From the NCBI RefSeq assembly GCF_000691145.1, contig NZ_ASJC01000005.1, positions 1 through 64,000 of the forward strand: 64,000 nucleotides of DNA, in the 5' to 3' direction. The notes under the pieces are model-generated. The model ran no database searches and had not been told where the DNA came from. It saw only the letters and a list, made by a program, of their open reading frames with translations. Made by a program: the position numbers and the translations under genes. Shown piece by piece: positions 25,632 to 33,736 of this stretch. Within the stretch, counting starts at the first letter, position 1. Every line of letters starts with the position of its first letter. The stretch is from Bacillus altitudinis 41KF2b. Its GTDB lineage: Bacteria; Bacillota; Bacilli; Bacillales; Bacillaceae.

Positions 25632-26300
25632 TTAACGCTCTATTTCATTTAGTTGTCCGTGATCAAGCTCGAAAAAACGATTTCCTAATTCTGAATAAAG
25701 GTAGCGCTGATGGCTTGTGAATAAAACACACTGATCAGAGAATTCTTCTTTTAATAAAGAAATAGACTGCATTTGAGATGCCTCATCAAGAGATGTAAAA
25801 GGTTCATCAAGAATGATTAGCTCTGGTGATCTGGCCGCCATACAATTAAAGAAAAGCTTATATCTCATGCCTAGTGAATATTGTTTGACAGGCATCTTAA
25901 GTGCATGAGTTAAATCAAATGCATCACAAAGCGAGAGAAAGGTCTTTTTGTATACCTCTTTTTCTGACTGATTCATTTTCCATAGCGACTGTATAAGAGT
26001 CATATGCTCGATACCAGTCAGCGCATCATAAACCAAAGGCTTATCTGGGATGTACGCGACCAACCCTTTATAAAGAGCTGACCCAGGATGATGCTGTTCA
26101 TTGAGTAAAACCGTTTCGGATACTGAAGGCAGCAGACCTGCGATGATCTTTAAAAGTGTCGATTTACCGCTGCCGTTTTTCCCGATAATACAAGCACGAT
26201 CACCTTCTTTCAGATGAAAGGATACTTGATCAAGGAGGGGAGAGCTTTCTTCAGTTGTTTCATAACGAAAAGATAGCTGAGACACTTGCAAACTAGCCAT
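25632..26300 (-). CDS. Circular-bacteriocin ABC transporter ATPase (AS-48D-like)
   Basis: 222 aa. Walker A GKNGSGKST, signature-like QYSLGMRYK, Walker B ELIILDEPFTSLDEA and switch histidine SHQ are present. The ATG at 26300 has TTGGAGGA at 7 nt and overlaps the stop of the membrane gene before it. It is the last gene of the bacteriocin operon. In AS-48-type clusters the ATPase works with a membrane partner to export the peptide or protect the producer. Confidence 0.85.
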   Translation of the reverse strand: MASLQVSQLSFRYETTEESSPLLDQVSFHLKEGDRACIIGKNGSGKSTLLKIIAGLLPSVSETVLLNEQHHPGSALYKGLVAYIPDKPLVYDALTGIEHMTLIQSLWKMNQSEKEVYKKTFLSLCDAFDLTHALKMPVKQYSLGMRYKLFFNCMAARSPELIILDEPFTSLDEASQMQSISLLKEEFSDQCVLFTSHQRYLYSELGNRFFELDHGQLNEIER

Positions 26301-26838
26301 TGATAAATCCTCCAATAACAAAAACAGTGGTCACCAGCATATACAAGATGACGGTCGCAAGGGCGGCTTTTTTTGATCCTTCAGCATAATAAATGATCCC
26401 ATCATATAGGATGCGTAAAAGGTACAAGTTGATCAAAAAAGAAACCGTTTGGATGAAGATAAAATAATGATCTAAATCGAGTACCATCACACAATAGATT
26501 GCTGCGCTATTCACTAATAGAAGCAACGCATTATAAAGCAAGATGACAAAATACATTTTGCGCAAAATAAACGTTTTATGAAAAAAGTACATATAAATCG
26601 AAGTCACGACAGTACCGAGAAAATTTAATATGAAATAAAGCGGGATTGTCAGTAAAAAGATAAACACAATGCTGGCTAATTGTTTTCCAGCAGATAAAGG
26701 CTCCTCTACTAACAAATCAATGATAAAAAATGTTAAAAAAACAGTTGAAACAAATAAAGATAGTAAGACAAGACCTACAATGGTTTTGATCGATTGATGT
26801 TGATTGAAAAATTGTTTAGGGCGTAGAAGTAGCTCCAT
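26293..26838 (-). CDS. Bacteriocin-cluster membrane protein (ABC permease-like / AS-48C1 position)
   Basis: A 181-aa protein with about five transmembrane helices and short loops, Yip1-like in general look. It sits between the SpoIIM/DUF95 gene and the ATPase, overlapping the latter, which marks it as the ATPase's probable membrane partner. AAAGGAG precedes the ATG at 26838. Family assignment is loose; the position corresponds to the C1 component of AS-48-type clusters. Confidence 0.68.
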   Translation of the reverse strand: MELLLRPKQFFNQHQSIKTIVGLVLLSLFVSTVFLTFFIIDLLVEEPLSAGKQLASIVFIFLLTIPLYFILNFLGTVVTSIYMYFFHKTFILRKMYFVILLYNALLLLVNSAAIYCVMVLDLDHYFIFIQTVSFLINLYLLRILYDGIIYYAEGSKKAALATVILYMLVTTVFVIGGFING

Positions 26839-26859
26839 AGAACCACATTCTCCTTTCTT

Positions 26860-27399
26860 CTAAGATAGATGTACATGGCTGACATATTCCTCTAAAAGAG
26901 AGGCAATCAACAAGAGCACTACAGCGGAAAAGATTAACTGAACCACAGTACGAGTCAGCTTTCTTACATCAATGGCCTTACCTTTCATAAACCGGTAAAG
27001 ATAAATGAATGGAAAAGCACTGACGATTGAAAAGAGGATCAAACCAAGAATCTCAACAAAAGCATGCGGCATGAGGCCAGTGAATAACTGCTTCACTTCA
27101 TGATGGGCTATCAAAAACTGAATGAGTTTTCCGATGATATAGCCATTATAAAAAAGAATGCCAGCAGACATAATGCCGCCAGTAAAAGCCCCGATACCTA
27201 GAATGGCAAGCCCAACCTGTAAATTGTTTGAAAAAATAGAGAGAAAAAACATGTCTTCATCCTTTTTTAAATAAGGAATCTGATCATAAGGAAGGAGACT
27301 TCCAATGAGCAAAGCTGCAATAAATACACCGGCGTAAAAATAGCCGAGACGTAGAATCAATCTATTCTCCGATAGAAAATATCTTATTTTTTTCAACAT
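26860..27399 (-). CDS. SpoIIM/DUF95-family membrane protein of the circular-bacteriocin operon
   Basis: 179 aa, about five membrane helices, with the SpoIIM-family pattern NNLQVGLAILGIGAFTGG followed by the PHAFVEILGL block. DUF95/SpoIIM proteins are a constant part of circular-bacteriocin clusters, implicated in maturation, secretion and immunity. The ATG at 27399 has AAAGGA at 7 nt and the gene overlaps the end of the large membrane gene by 38 nt, so both are coupled. Confidence 0.82.
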   Translation of the reverse strand: MLKKIRYFLSENRLILRLGYFYAGVFIAALLIGSLLPYDQIPYLKKDEDMFFLSIFSNNLQVGLAILGIGAFTGGIMSAGILFYNGYIIGKLIQFLIAHHEVKQLFTGLMPHAFVEILGLILFSIVSAFPFIYLYRFMKGKAIDVRKLTRTVVQLIFSAVVLLLIASLLEEYVSHVHLS

Positions 27400-29131
27400 A
27401 CTCAATTCCTTTATTAATGGTCTTGCGGCATAATATCCAGCAAATCACTGAAACGATCGCAAAATATATAGCGAACAGCACGTTTACGAGCCCTGAGGAT
27501 TGCTGCAATATAGGGAGAAAAGAGGTCAAAATCAAATAGTACATAAAAGGCAGTACAAGAAAGTTTCTGGCAAATGCCTGACCTTTATCGATGATCTCTA
27601 GTTCCTCATTTGTTGTGCCTATTTCATGCTCATGAATAAAATTGAATTTCGTTGTGAATGGAAACAAGTACAGTTGGATTAAAGGAAAAATGAAAAAGCC
27701 AATCCCTAATGCCACCAGTTGAATGAGCATCTGAACATGAAACAGTTGATACACAGTCATGATAGATAGATTAATGAATAGTAAACAGAGTGCTGGTATG
27801 GAAAATAAACAATAAAATAACTGGATTTTTGATAAGAAAAACTGCAATAGAGATATTTGAGAAAGCTCGTAAAGCCAAATGTTCTTTTTTTCAGCACTTA
27901 AAGTGAAAATAGAAGGTGTCAGCATTCTCATCTCATAAGATTGATTCGCTAGTATCATAATATTGAGTGTGAATAGCAGCTGAATTTGCAAGGCTTGATG
28001 ATCGATGATCGAGATCAATCCGGTAAAAACACCAATATAAAAGAAGGCTTCATATGACATGAACATATAATTAAAAAATTCTTTAGATAAGAGCCACCTT
28101 TTTTCTTTCAGCAGCTTGATGTCTTTTTGAATCAACGCATTTTGTCTAAACAGCGAACCCTGAATTTTATGCAGTACTTGAAAGTACCAATAAAATAAAT
28201 CCCGAAAATGCTTTGAGCTTTGGTCTTGATCTTTTTCCGTTGGAATCCATCGAACAGGACTTCTCATGACAAGCGCACTACCTAGTATCACAACAATCAA
28301 TGTAATAGGTGAATTAAAAAGGGCTTGAAATTGTAGAAAAACAGAGCCATCTGAAAATAAAGCATGATGCATTTGCTGAAGATCATGTTGATATAAAGAG
28401 ATCAGCTTGTTTGAAAGAGTGATCCAAAACGAATCCTCTGCAAGCGATGAGATCGATTGAAATAGTTGCTGGAAGGTGTGATAAAAAGGGAACATGATGT
28501 TTAATATGAGAACCCTTCCGAAAAAGAAAAAAAGCAAAGCGATGCTTGCAAAAAAGAGGACACGAATGGCCCCGATTTTTTTTACGACGATGTTATAAAT
28601 ATAAGCACCGAATATCTTATTGCTGATGATAAATAGGAAGATACTTGTCAGCATCACATTGACATGTTTTAACCAGAATGCCAGATCGTGTGTTTGAACA
28701 ATATCATATTGGAACAAAAAATAGATCAAATAAGTGCTCAAACTCGTAAACACAAGCCAAATCAATTCAGAAAACAGAAGCGTTTGAAAAAGTTGTCTAG
28801 AGGAAACAGGTGCTAGCTGTATCAATTCTTTAAAAGGAAGAAGATGAGTTCTTCTATAAGATTCAATTCCTTTGACGATAGAAAATAAAAATAAAAACAT
28901 CACAAAAGCACTTTCCCATTCTATTTGATAGACGGGGGAGTAAAGAAATGAAGAAATCACGAATACAATCATGCATCCGAATATGATATCAAGAATACAA
29001 GAAAAAAATATGTACTGTTTTGAAGAAAACGACTTGAGAAATGGAATTTTTCGTATAACGAACTGAGCGATATTAGAATACTGTTGCTCCAGTCTAATGG
29101 ATAGAAGTAGTGATAATAATGGATATAACAT
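27362..29131 (-). CDS. Large circular-bacteriocin maturation membrane protein (AS-48B-like)
   Basis: 589 aa with a dozen or more hydrophobic segments and no catalytic motif I can name. Its size, topology and place directly after the precursor gene match the AS-48B type proteins, thought to take part in leader removal and head-to-tail ligation or export. AGGTG lies 5 nt before ATG 29131. Between it and the precursor gene is a strong hairpin that should lower its expression relative to the precursor. Confidence 0.78.
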   Translation of the reverse strand: MLYPLLSLLLSIRLEQQYSNIAQFVIRKIPFLKSFSSKQYIFFSCILDIIFGCMIVFVISSFLYSPVYQIEWESAFVMFLFLFSIVKGIESYRRTHLLPFKELIQLAPVSSRQLFQTLLFSELIWLVFTSLSTYLIYFLFQYDIVQTHDLAFWLKHVNVMLTSIFLFIISNKIFGAYIYNIVVKKIGAIRVLFFASIALLFFFFGRVLILNIMFPFYHTFQQLFQSISSLAEDSFWITLSNKLISLYQHDLQQMHHALFSDGSVFLQFQALFNSPITLIVVILGSALVMRSPVRWIPTEKDQDQSSKHFRDLFYWYFQVLHKIQGSLFRQNALIQKDIKLLKEKRWLLSKEFFNYMFMSYEAFFYIGVFTGLISIIDHQALQIQLLFTLNIMILANQSYEMRMLTPSIFTLSAEKKNIWLYELSQISLLQFFLSKIQLFYCLFSIPALCLLFINLSIMTVYQLFHVQMLIQLVALGIGFFIFPLIQLYLFPFTTKFNFIHEHEIGTTNEELEIIDKGQAFARNFLVLPFMYYLILTSFLPILQQSSGLVNVLFAIYFAIVSVICWILCRKTINKGIEYVEKNKIFSIGE

Positions 29132-29154
29132 CTTCTCACCTGCACAAAAATTTA

Positions 29155-29184
29155 AATAGAAGGAGAACAGAGTCTCCTTCTATT
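29155..29184 (-). terminator. Attenuator-like hairpin after the bacteriocin precursor gene
   Basis: A perfect 12-bp stem AATAGAAGGAGA/TCTCCTTCTATT with 6-nt loop. On the minus strand it is followed by TTAAATTTTTG, an imperfect T run. It could partly terminate, or protect the 3' end of the precursor mRNA, giving excess precursor over the maturation proteins. Confidence 0.65.
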
Positions 29185-29199
29185 GAGTCGTTAAATAAA

Positions 29200-29526
29200 T
29201 TACCAAGCGATAACGGCTTTACGGCCTTTTTTCTTAATTTCGTTTTTAAGGTATTGACGAATTGTCTCTTTACCAGCCGCAGCAATAAGAGAAAGACCGC
29301 CTGAACCTACAGCAGTTAAAATGGAGACAATTGTAGTGACAGCTCCACCCGCTTCAACCACATTAAGAACTACAGCGGCAACACTGCCTGGAATACCAAA
29401 TTCTTTTGCTAGATCAGCAACTGGCAGTACTTGTAGCGAGAAGGAAAAAAGAGCTAGCATAAGGAATCCTACTGCTAAAGCACCAAAAAGAACATGTAGT
29501 TTGATTTCATTTCTTGTTTCTGTCAT
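29200..29526 (-). CDS. Pumilarin-like (AS-48 family) circular bacteriocin precursor
   Basis: 108 aa: a 38-residue leader with a hydrophobic segment, then a 70-residue core from Leu39 to Trp108. The core begins [20 protein letters not shown] and ends [11 protein letters not shown], closely parallel to enterocin AS-48 (MAKEFGIP...KRAVIAW, 70 residues), and the length is exactly the same. The core is joined head to tail (here Leu-Trp) to give a globular, helical, cationic pore-forming peptide. Pumilarin from B. pumilus is the nearest known product. GGGAGGA precedes the ATG. Confidence 0.95.
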   Translation of the reverse strand: MTETRNEIKLHVLFGALAVGFLMLALFSFSLQVLPVADLAKEFGIPGSVAAVVLNVVEAGGAVTTIVSILTAVGSGGLSLIAAAGKETIRQYLKNEIKKKGRKAVIAW

Positions 29527-29565
29527 ATCAAATTCCTCCCTTTTTTGTCTTTTTATTACTATTCT

Positions 29566-29594
29566 ATCTTATGATATGTTTTTGTTCATATCAA
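29566..29594 (-). promoter_or_regulatory. Bacteriocin operon promoter with inverted repeat
   Basis: On the minus strand -35 TTGATA (29589-29594) and -10 TAAGAT (29566-29571) have a 17-nt spacer. An inverted repeat GATATG...CATATC (29573-29592) sits in the spacer, a possible operator. The remaining bases up to about 29850 are A+T-rich with no gene or other signal that I can see. Confidence 0.6.
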
Positions 29595-29851
29595 TCCTTT
29601 TTTTTCTTTTTTTTTCATGAATTAGTTATAGGTTAATATAAAATAAGTGAAAAGATAAGTGAGAAAAGAATCGTTTTGGATAGGAAATATCGAGTGAACA
29701 TGATCAAAATGACCTTGTTTTCACAAAAACGAAAGAGAGCCTAAAAGTCTATAAGAAATGTGCTATATGTAAATGAACCAATATTCTTTGATCAAAAGCT
29801 TCTTTCAAGATAAAATTGGAAGTATCAATTCATTCTGATGGAGGCGATTTT

Positions 29852-30418
29852 CTGAATATTCGATTGTTAACACCAGAAGATGCTCAAGAATATGCGAACT
29901 TGAGATTAGAAGCACTCCGATTAAATCCAGAGAGTTTTGCTATGAGTTACGAGGAAGAGAAGCTAGATACGAAGAATAAATATAAGGCTCGTTTTGCCTC
30001 TACACAATCTATGTGGACATTCGGTGCCTTTCATCAAGGTCAGCTGGTCGGCTCGGTTACACTCATACAAGAAACCTTGCAGAAATTAAAGCACCGTGCC
30101 AATGTGGTAGCGATGTATGTAACGGCTAATGGACGCGGAAAAGGAATGGGGAAGGCACTTCTGACAAAAGTACTTTCTTTTGCACGCGAAAAAAAAGACA
30201 TCGAACAAATATATTTAACAGTGGTCACAACAAACGACCCAGCCAAACATCTTTACAAGTCTGTTGGATTTAAGTCGTATGCGGTAGAGGAAAAAGCACT
30301 AAAAATAAATGGTGCTTATGTAGATGAGGAAAAAATGGTGCTATGTTTATCATCATTTGGAGGGGATATAAATGAGCCAGCCAGTTATGCGCATCACATT
30401 GGCAGCCGGACCAAATAG
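29852..30418 (+). CDS. GNAT family N-acetyltransferase
   Basis: About 188 aa. Acetyl-CoA-binding motif GRGKGMGKALL near residue 105 and the following strand-helix EQIYLTVVTTNDPAKHLYKSVGF are typical. The coding start is unclear: the natural N-terminus NIRLLTPEDA is reached from a CTG at 29852, 7 nt after GGAGG, which would be a rare CTG start. A TTG at 29816 gives 12 extra residues without a ribosome site, and a TTG at 29864 is also possible. Its last 47 nt overlap the next gene in another frame, implying coupling. Substrate unknown. Confidence 0.8.
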   Translation: MNIRLLTPEDAQEYANLRLEALRLNPESFAMSYEEEKLDTKNKYKARFASTQSMWTFGAFHQGQLVGSVTLIQETLQKLKHRANVVAMYVTANGRGKGMGKALLTKVLSFAREKKDIEQIYLTVVTTNDPAKHLYKSVGFKSYAVEEKALKINGAYVDEEKMVLCLSSFGGDINEPASYAHHIGSRTK

Positions 30419-30926
30419 TGAGCTAGAATCCTTTGCGCTTCGTGCAGCACTTGAAAACTTTGGCGCAAAAGTCGATATGCATTGGATAGGCAGACCGAAT
30501 GACCTGATTGATGTATTATCCGGGAGGAATAGAGGCGAGACGGATTTCATTCTTTTATCCTTTCACGGAGAAGAAGGAGCGTTTCTCATGCCGGAGTTAG
30601 GAGAAGATGTATACGAAGAGGGTGAGCCGAGAGGTGCTGCTTTTGGTGCGGATGACATAAAGCGGTATGCTTCGTTAAATGGAGTCCACATTATATGTAC
30701 AGGCTGTACACTAGGCGAAAAAAAGTTGGCAGAAGCTTTTTTAGAAACAGGGGCGATATCCTATACAGCGCCCGATGACTACATTGATGGAAATGCGTCA
30801 TTTATTTTTGTTCTCACCATGCTGTATGAGCTGGTGAACAACTCAAAAACAGTCAGAGCAGCTTTTGACCAGGCACGCTCTATTGATGAAGAAACAAAGT
30901 TATTCCAACTGTATATGCAAAAATAA
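30372..30926 (+). CDS. Small CHAT/caspase-fold-like protein of unknown function
   Basis: 184 aa, not a family I know by name. The strand DFILLSFHGEEG puts His65-Gly66 after a hydrophobic strand. The later block VHIICTGCTLGEKKLAEAFLETGA puts Cys112 after a second strand, followed by a helix and the AFLxxGA motif typical of CHAT peptidases, then FVLTMLYELV and a final AFDQARSID helix. This order (HG, then C-x-x-G, then AFL-GA) is that of clan CD cysteine peptidases. His65 and Cys112 would be the dyad. GGAGGGGAT precedes ATG 30372, which lies inside the GNAT gene. Peptidase function is inference. Confidence 0.6.
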   Translation: MSQPVMRITLAAGPNSELESFALRAALENFGAKVDMHWIGRPNDLIDVLSGRNRGETDFILLSFHGEEGAFLMPELGEDVYEEGEPRGAAFGADDIKRYASLNGVHIICTGCTLGEKKLAEAFLETGAISYTAPDDYIDGNASFIFVLTMLYELVNNSKTVRAAFDQARSIDEETKLFQLYMQK

Positions 30927-31079
30927 GGGCTGAGCAATCAAGCCCTTTTTATATGCCTCTCGTAAAATATGTCGAAAATGTGACAAATGTGTTTTTTGCA
31001 AACTAAAAGGGGCTGCGAAAAGTCTATCCTACAAACACACGTCATCCAGACAGGACGGCATCACGAGAGGAGAATCATT

Positions 31080-32492
31080 GTGTCAACGAAAGGGAAGATC
31101 AGTCTCGTCCTATGTGTACTTGCGGTCGTTATCGGTATCGCTGCGTTTTATCATAACCAGCAGGCAAGCGGGACAGAGAGGAAAAAAGTAGAACAAGATG
31201 CGAGCTACAAACAAGTTGAAATAGTCACACTTGTGAATGACGGGAAATTCATGAGATATGCTGTCAACTATCCGCTGTTTCATCAAGAAAAACTAGATCA
31301 GGAGATCAAAAGATTTGCAGAGACAGCGTTAGAAAGGTTTAAAACATCATTTAGTCAAGCGAGTGATGTCAATGAAGAAACACGATACGAATTAAATATC
31401 GATTATGAGATCATTCATTATGCCAAGCAAACCGTCGCAATCAAATTCAATACATATGAGGTGAAGGGCGGAAAGCAAGGCGTCAATCAAACGAAGGTGA
31501 TGAACTTTGATTTCAAGAAACAGACATTTTTATCAATCAACGATATCTTTCTATCAAAGAAGGACAATATTCAAAAATTATCCAATATGACTTTTGAGGA
31601 ATTAAAAAAAGATCGAACGCTAGCTGAAAATCAGCCGCTGCTCAAACAGGGAACGTCTCCTGTGGCGAAGAATTATCAGTATTTTGCCATCAAGGATCGC
31701 TATATCGAATTCTACTTTCCAAGAGGACAAATCGCTCCAAATCATCAAGGCCCTCAAGTGCTGGCGATTAAAAAAACACTGCTTAAAGGAATGTTAAAGC
31801 CAGAATACATCAATAAAGAAAAGAACAAAAACGAGAAAAAAGAACCGATCGCAAAAAGAAAGATCGTAAAACTGCCAAAACAGCGAGTAATTAACCCACA
31901 TCAAAAAGCCATTGCCCTTACATTTGATGATGGACCAAATCCATCAACGACTTCAAAAATCTTAACAGCTTTAAAAGAAAACAAAGGACATGCGACATTT
32001 TTTGTATTAGGCAGCAGGGTTCAGTATTATCCCGATATGTTAAGTGAAATCAGAAAGGGTGGAAATGAAATTGGAAACCATTCCTATAACCACCCTTTGC
32101 TTACAAGACTTCCTTTAAAACAAGCGGTCAAACAAGTAGAAGACACGCAGCAAATCATTGAAAAAGCGAGCGGGTTCACACCGACTCATTTTAGACCACC
32201 ATATGGCGGGACAAACGGGCAAATCAACGAAGCTCTTCACATGAAAGTGACCCTTTGGGATGTGGATCCTGAAGACTGGAAATATCGAAACAGCCAATAC
32301 GTCGCGGACTACATTCTAGCCCATGCATCTAGCGGTGAAACGGTCTTAATGCACGACATCTATGACACCTCAGCCAACGCAGCCGTCACGATTATCAAAG
32401 AACTCACCAAACAGGGATATCAATTATTGACGGTATCTGAGCTTGAGCAGTGGAAGGAAGCGCGTGAGAAGAAAGGTGTATTGAATACGTAA
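31080..32492 (+). CDS. Peptidoglycan/polysaccharide deacetylase, PdaC-like
   Basis: 470 aa. An N-terminal membrane anchor (about residues 6-22), a DUF4163/DUF3298-type domain (about 40-235), then a NodB deacetylase domain. Catalytic motifs: TFDDGPNP, HSYNHPLL, RPPYGG, DVDPEDW and LMHD. Layout and length match B. subtilis PdaC (YjeA), which deacetylates MurNAc in cell wall. GTG 31080 follows GAGAGGAGA; a 31-codon upstream extension has no ribosome site. A terminator follows. Confidence 0.86.
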   Translation: MSTKGKISLVLCVLAVVIGIAAFYHNQQASGTERKKVEQDASYKQVEIVTLVNDGKFMRYAVNYPLFHQEKLDQEIKRFAETALERFKTSFSQASDVNEETRYELNIDYEIIHYAKQTVAIKFNTYEVKGGKQGVNQTKVMNFDFKKQTFLSINDIFLSKKDNIQKLSNMTFEELKKDRTLAENQPLLKQGTSPVAKNYQYFAIKDRYIEFYFPRGQIAPNHQGPQVLAIKKTLLKGMLKPEYINKEKNKNEKKEPIAKRKIVKLPKQRVINPHQKAIALTFDDGPNPSTTSKILTALKENKGHATFFVLGSRVQYYPDMLSEIRKGGNEIGNHSYNHPLLTRLPLKQAVKQVEDTQQIIEKASGFTPTHFRPPYGGTNGQINEALHMKVTLWDVDPEDWKYRNSQYVADYILAHASSGETVLMHDIYDTSANAAVTIIKELTKQGYQLLTVSELEQWKEAREKKGVLNT

Positions 32493-32498
32493 TGATGA

Positions 32499-32526
32499 TG
32501 CGAATCTTAGTAGATTCGCATTTTTT
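32499..32526 (+). terminator. Terminator after the pdaC-like gene
   Basis: TGCGAATC/GATTCGCA hairpin plus six T. Confidence 0.85.
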
Positions 32527-32589
32527 AAAGCATATTATGAAAATAAAGGGAAATCATGTTAAAGTGAGTGTAGAAAGGGAGGGCTTCGG

Positions 32590-32781
32590 ATGGTATTCAT
32601 GAGGTTGATTAGCCTATACATGCTGACAGCATTTAGTTTGGGTTTTATCGTTAACTATGTACCTGGTTTGATGCTGCCCATCTATATACTTGCGATGATC
32701 GGGCTTATTTTATGTCTCGTTCATATTGCGCTGCATTATATTCAACGAATCAGAAATATGTTGTTTCATGAGAAACGGTAA
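32590..32781 (+). CDS. Small two-helix membrane protein
   Basis: 63 aa with two hydrophobic segments (about residues 4-24 and 29-50) and a basic tail. The ATG at 32590 lies 5-6 nt after GGGAGGG. No family recognised. It is convergent with another tiny membrane-protein frame on the minus strand. Confidence 0.6.
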   Translation: MVFMRLISLYMLTAFSLGFIVNYVPGLMLPIYILAMIGLILCLVHIALHYIQRIRNMLFHEKR

Positions 32782-32828
32782 GAATACTTGCGTACGCTAA
32801 GAAACTTCTCTCTAAAAGAGTGAGGTTT

Positions 32829-32960
32829 TTATTTTTGCGGTTTTTGATGTTCTAACAGTTGTATATTTTTCTCATTTGATTCTTTCATGTGTCTTAATAA
32901 CGAAACGATACTCCAAGTAAACCAAATGAGGACAATCAGTAAAATGATGATGATCCACAT
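32829..32960 (-). CDS. Very small single-pass membrane protein (43 aa)
   Basis: A 43-codon frame beginning MWIIIILLIVLIW, with one transmembrane helix and a polar, charged tail. It starts at 32960 and stops at 32829. The ribosome site is weak (GGATG). The bias to a clean signal-anchor layout supports a real gene, but a chance frame is possible. Confidence 0.4.
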   Translation of the reverse strand: MWIIIILLIVLIWFTWSIVSLLRHMKESNEKNIQLLEHQKPQK

Positions 32961-33114
32961 GCTGGGGCATCCAATCTGCTGAATGCTTCTTTTTGCATGT
33001 ATCAAGGATACCGTATAATGAATGTATTGAAATGAACAGTTCGTGCTATTTATTCGACAAAGGAAATAGAACAGTTGGTTAACAAGTTGATATAGGTATG
33101 AAGGAGAGATATGG

Positions 33115-33525
33115 ATGGTTTTATACTACGGCCCCACAGGAGCTCCAGTAGAAAATCCAGGAGAAGAATTCATGAAAAGAATTTTCTTTCAGGAGGGTGA
33201 AGAGTATTGGAAACAAGGAAACGGTGAATCTTCCATTGAGATAGAAGAAGATTGGGAAAGTGAAAGTCTAGTTTTCTTTTATACGGAACCGTATGGGTTC
33301 TTGATCATGAGATATCCAAATTTTTTGGTCCCTTTTAAAAAGGGAGAAAAAATTGAAACGATCGAGCATTTGGTCGCAGGCGCCCCATTGTATGTGCCGT
33401 CATGTAGCTACATCAATCGGGATCAAGCTTATCAAATCGTTCACCATTTTTTGACGACAAAAACAGTTCCTGACCTTGTTCAATGGGTTGAGTTGAGGGA
33501 TATTGATTATAAGCATGCTAATTAA
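33115..33525 (+). CDS. Hypothetical small protein, immunity-like
   Basis: A 136-aa acidic, soluble protein that I do not recognise. It has beta-rich segments (LVFFYTEPYGFLIMRYPNFLVPF) reminiscent of small immunity proteins such as the Imm families. GAAGGAGAG lies about 8 nt before ATG 33115. It is the last normal-composition gene before the A+T-rich reverse-transcriptase island. Confidence 0.6.
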   Translation: MVLYYGPTGAPVENPGEEFMKRIFFQEGEEYWKQGNGESSIEIEEDWESESLVFFYTEPYGFLIMRYPNFLVPFKKGEKIETIEHLVAGAPLYVPSCSYINRDQAYQIVHHFLTTKTVPDLVQWVELRDIDYKHAN

Positions 33526-33567
33526 AACTGTTATTTTTTAGATTAATATAAGTTTTTAAAAGTGTTA

Positions 33568-33736
33568 TTGAAATAAAAGAAGTAATTTTAATATATAATT
33601 TTTCGATGAATTATTAAAGAGGGATTTAAATTCCTTTATAGAATAGTAGAAAAGATTAGCTTAAATTTAAACATGTTTTGATAGAGGTTCTCTAAATCAT
33701 TAATTAAGAATTAATTTATTTATAGAGGGGTTTAAT
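33568..33736 (+). promoter_or_regulatory. Promoter and structured leader of the two-RT defence island
   Basis: -35 TTGAAA (33568-33573) and -10 TATATA (33592-33597), spacer 18. About 130 nt of leader follow before drt3a, with short hairpins GGGATTT/AAATTCC and TAGAG/CTCTA (about 33683-33698) and a TTAATT/AATTAA repeat. A leader this long without a reading frame is a candidate for the non-coding RNA that works with this RT pair. No (AC)n tract is visible in it. Confidence 0.35.

Noticed and set aside
32790-32835. Terminator after the 63-aa membrane protein gene
   Set aside because: The AAAC...GTTTT stem is interrupted by several mismatches; too weak to list as a feature.
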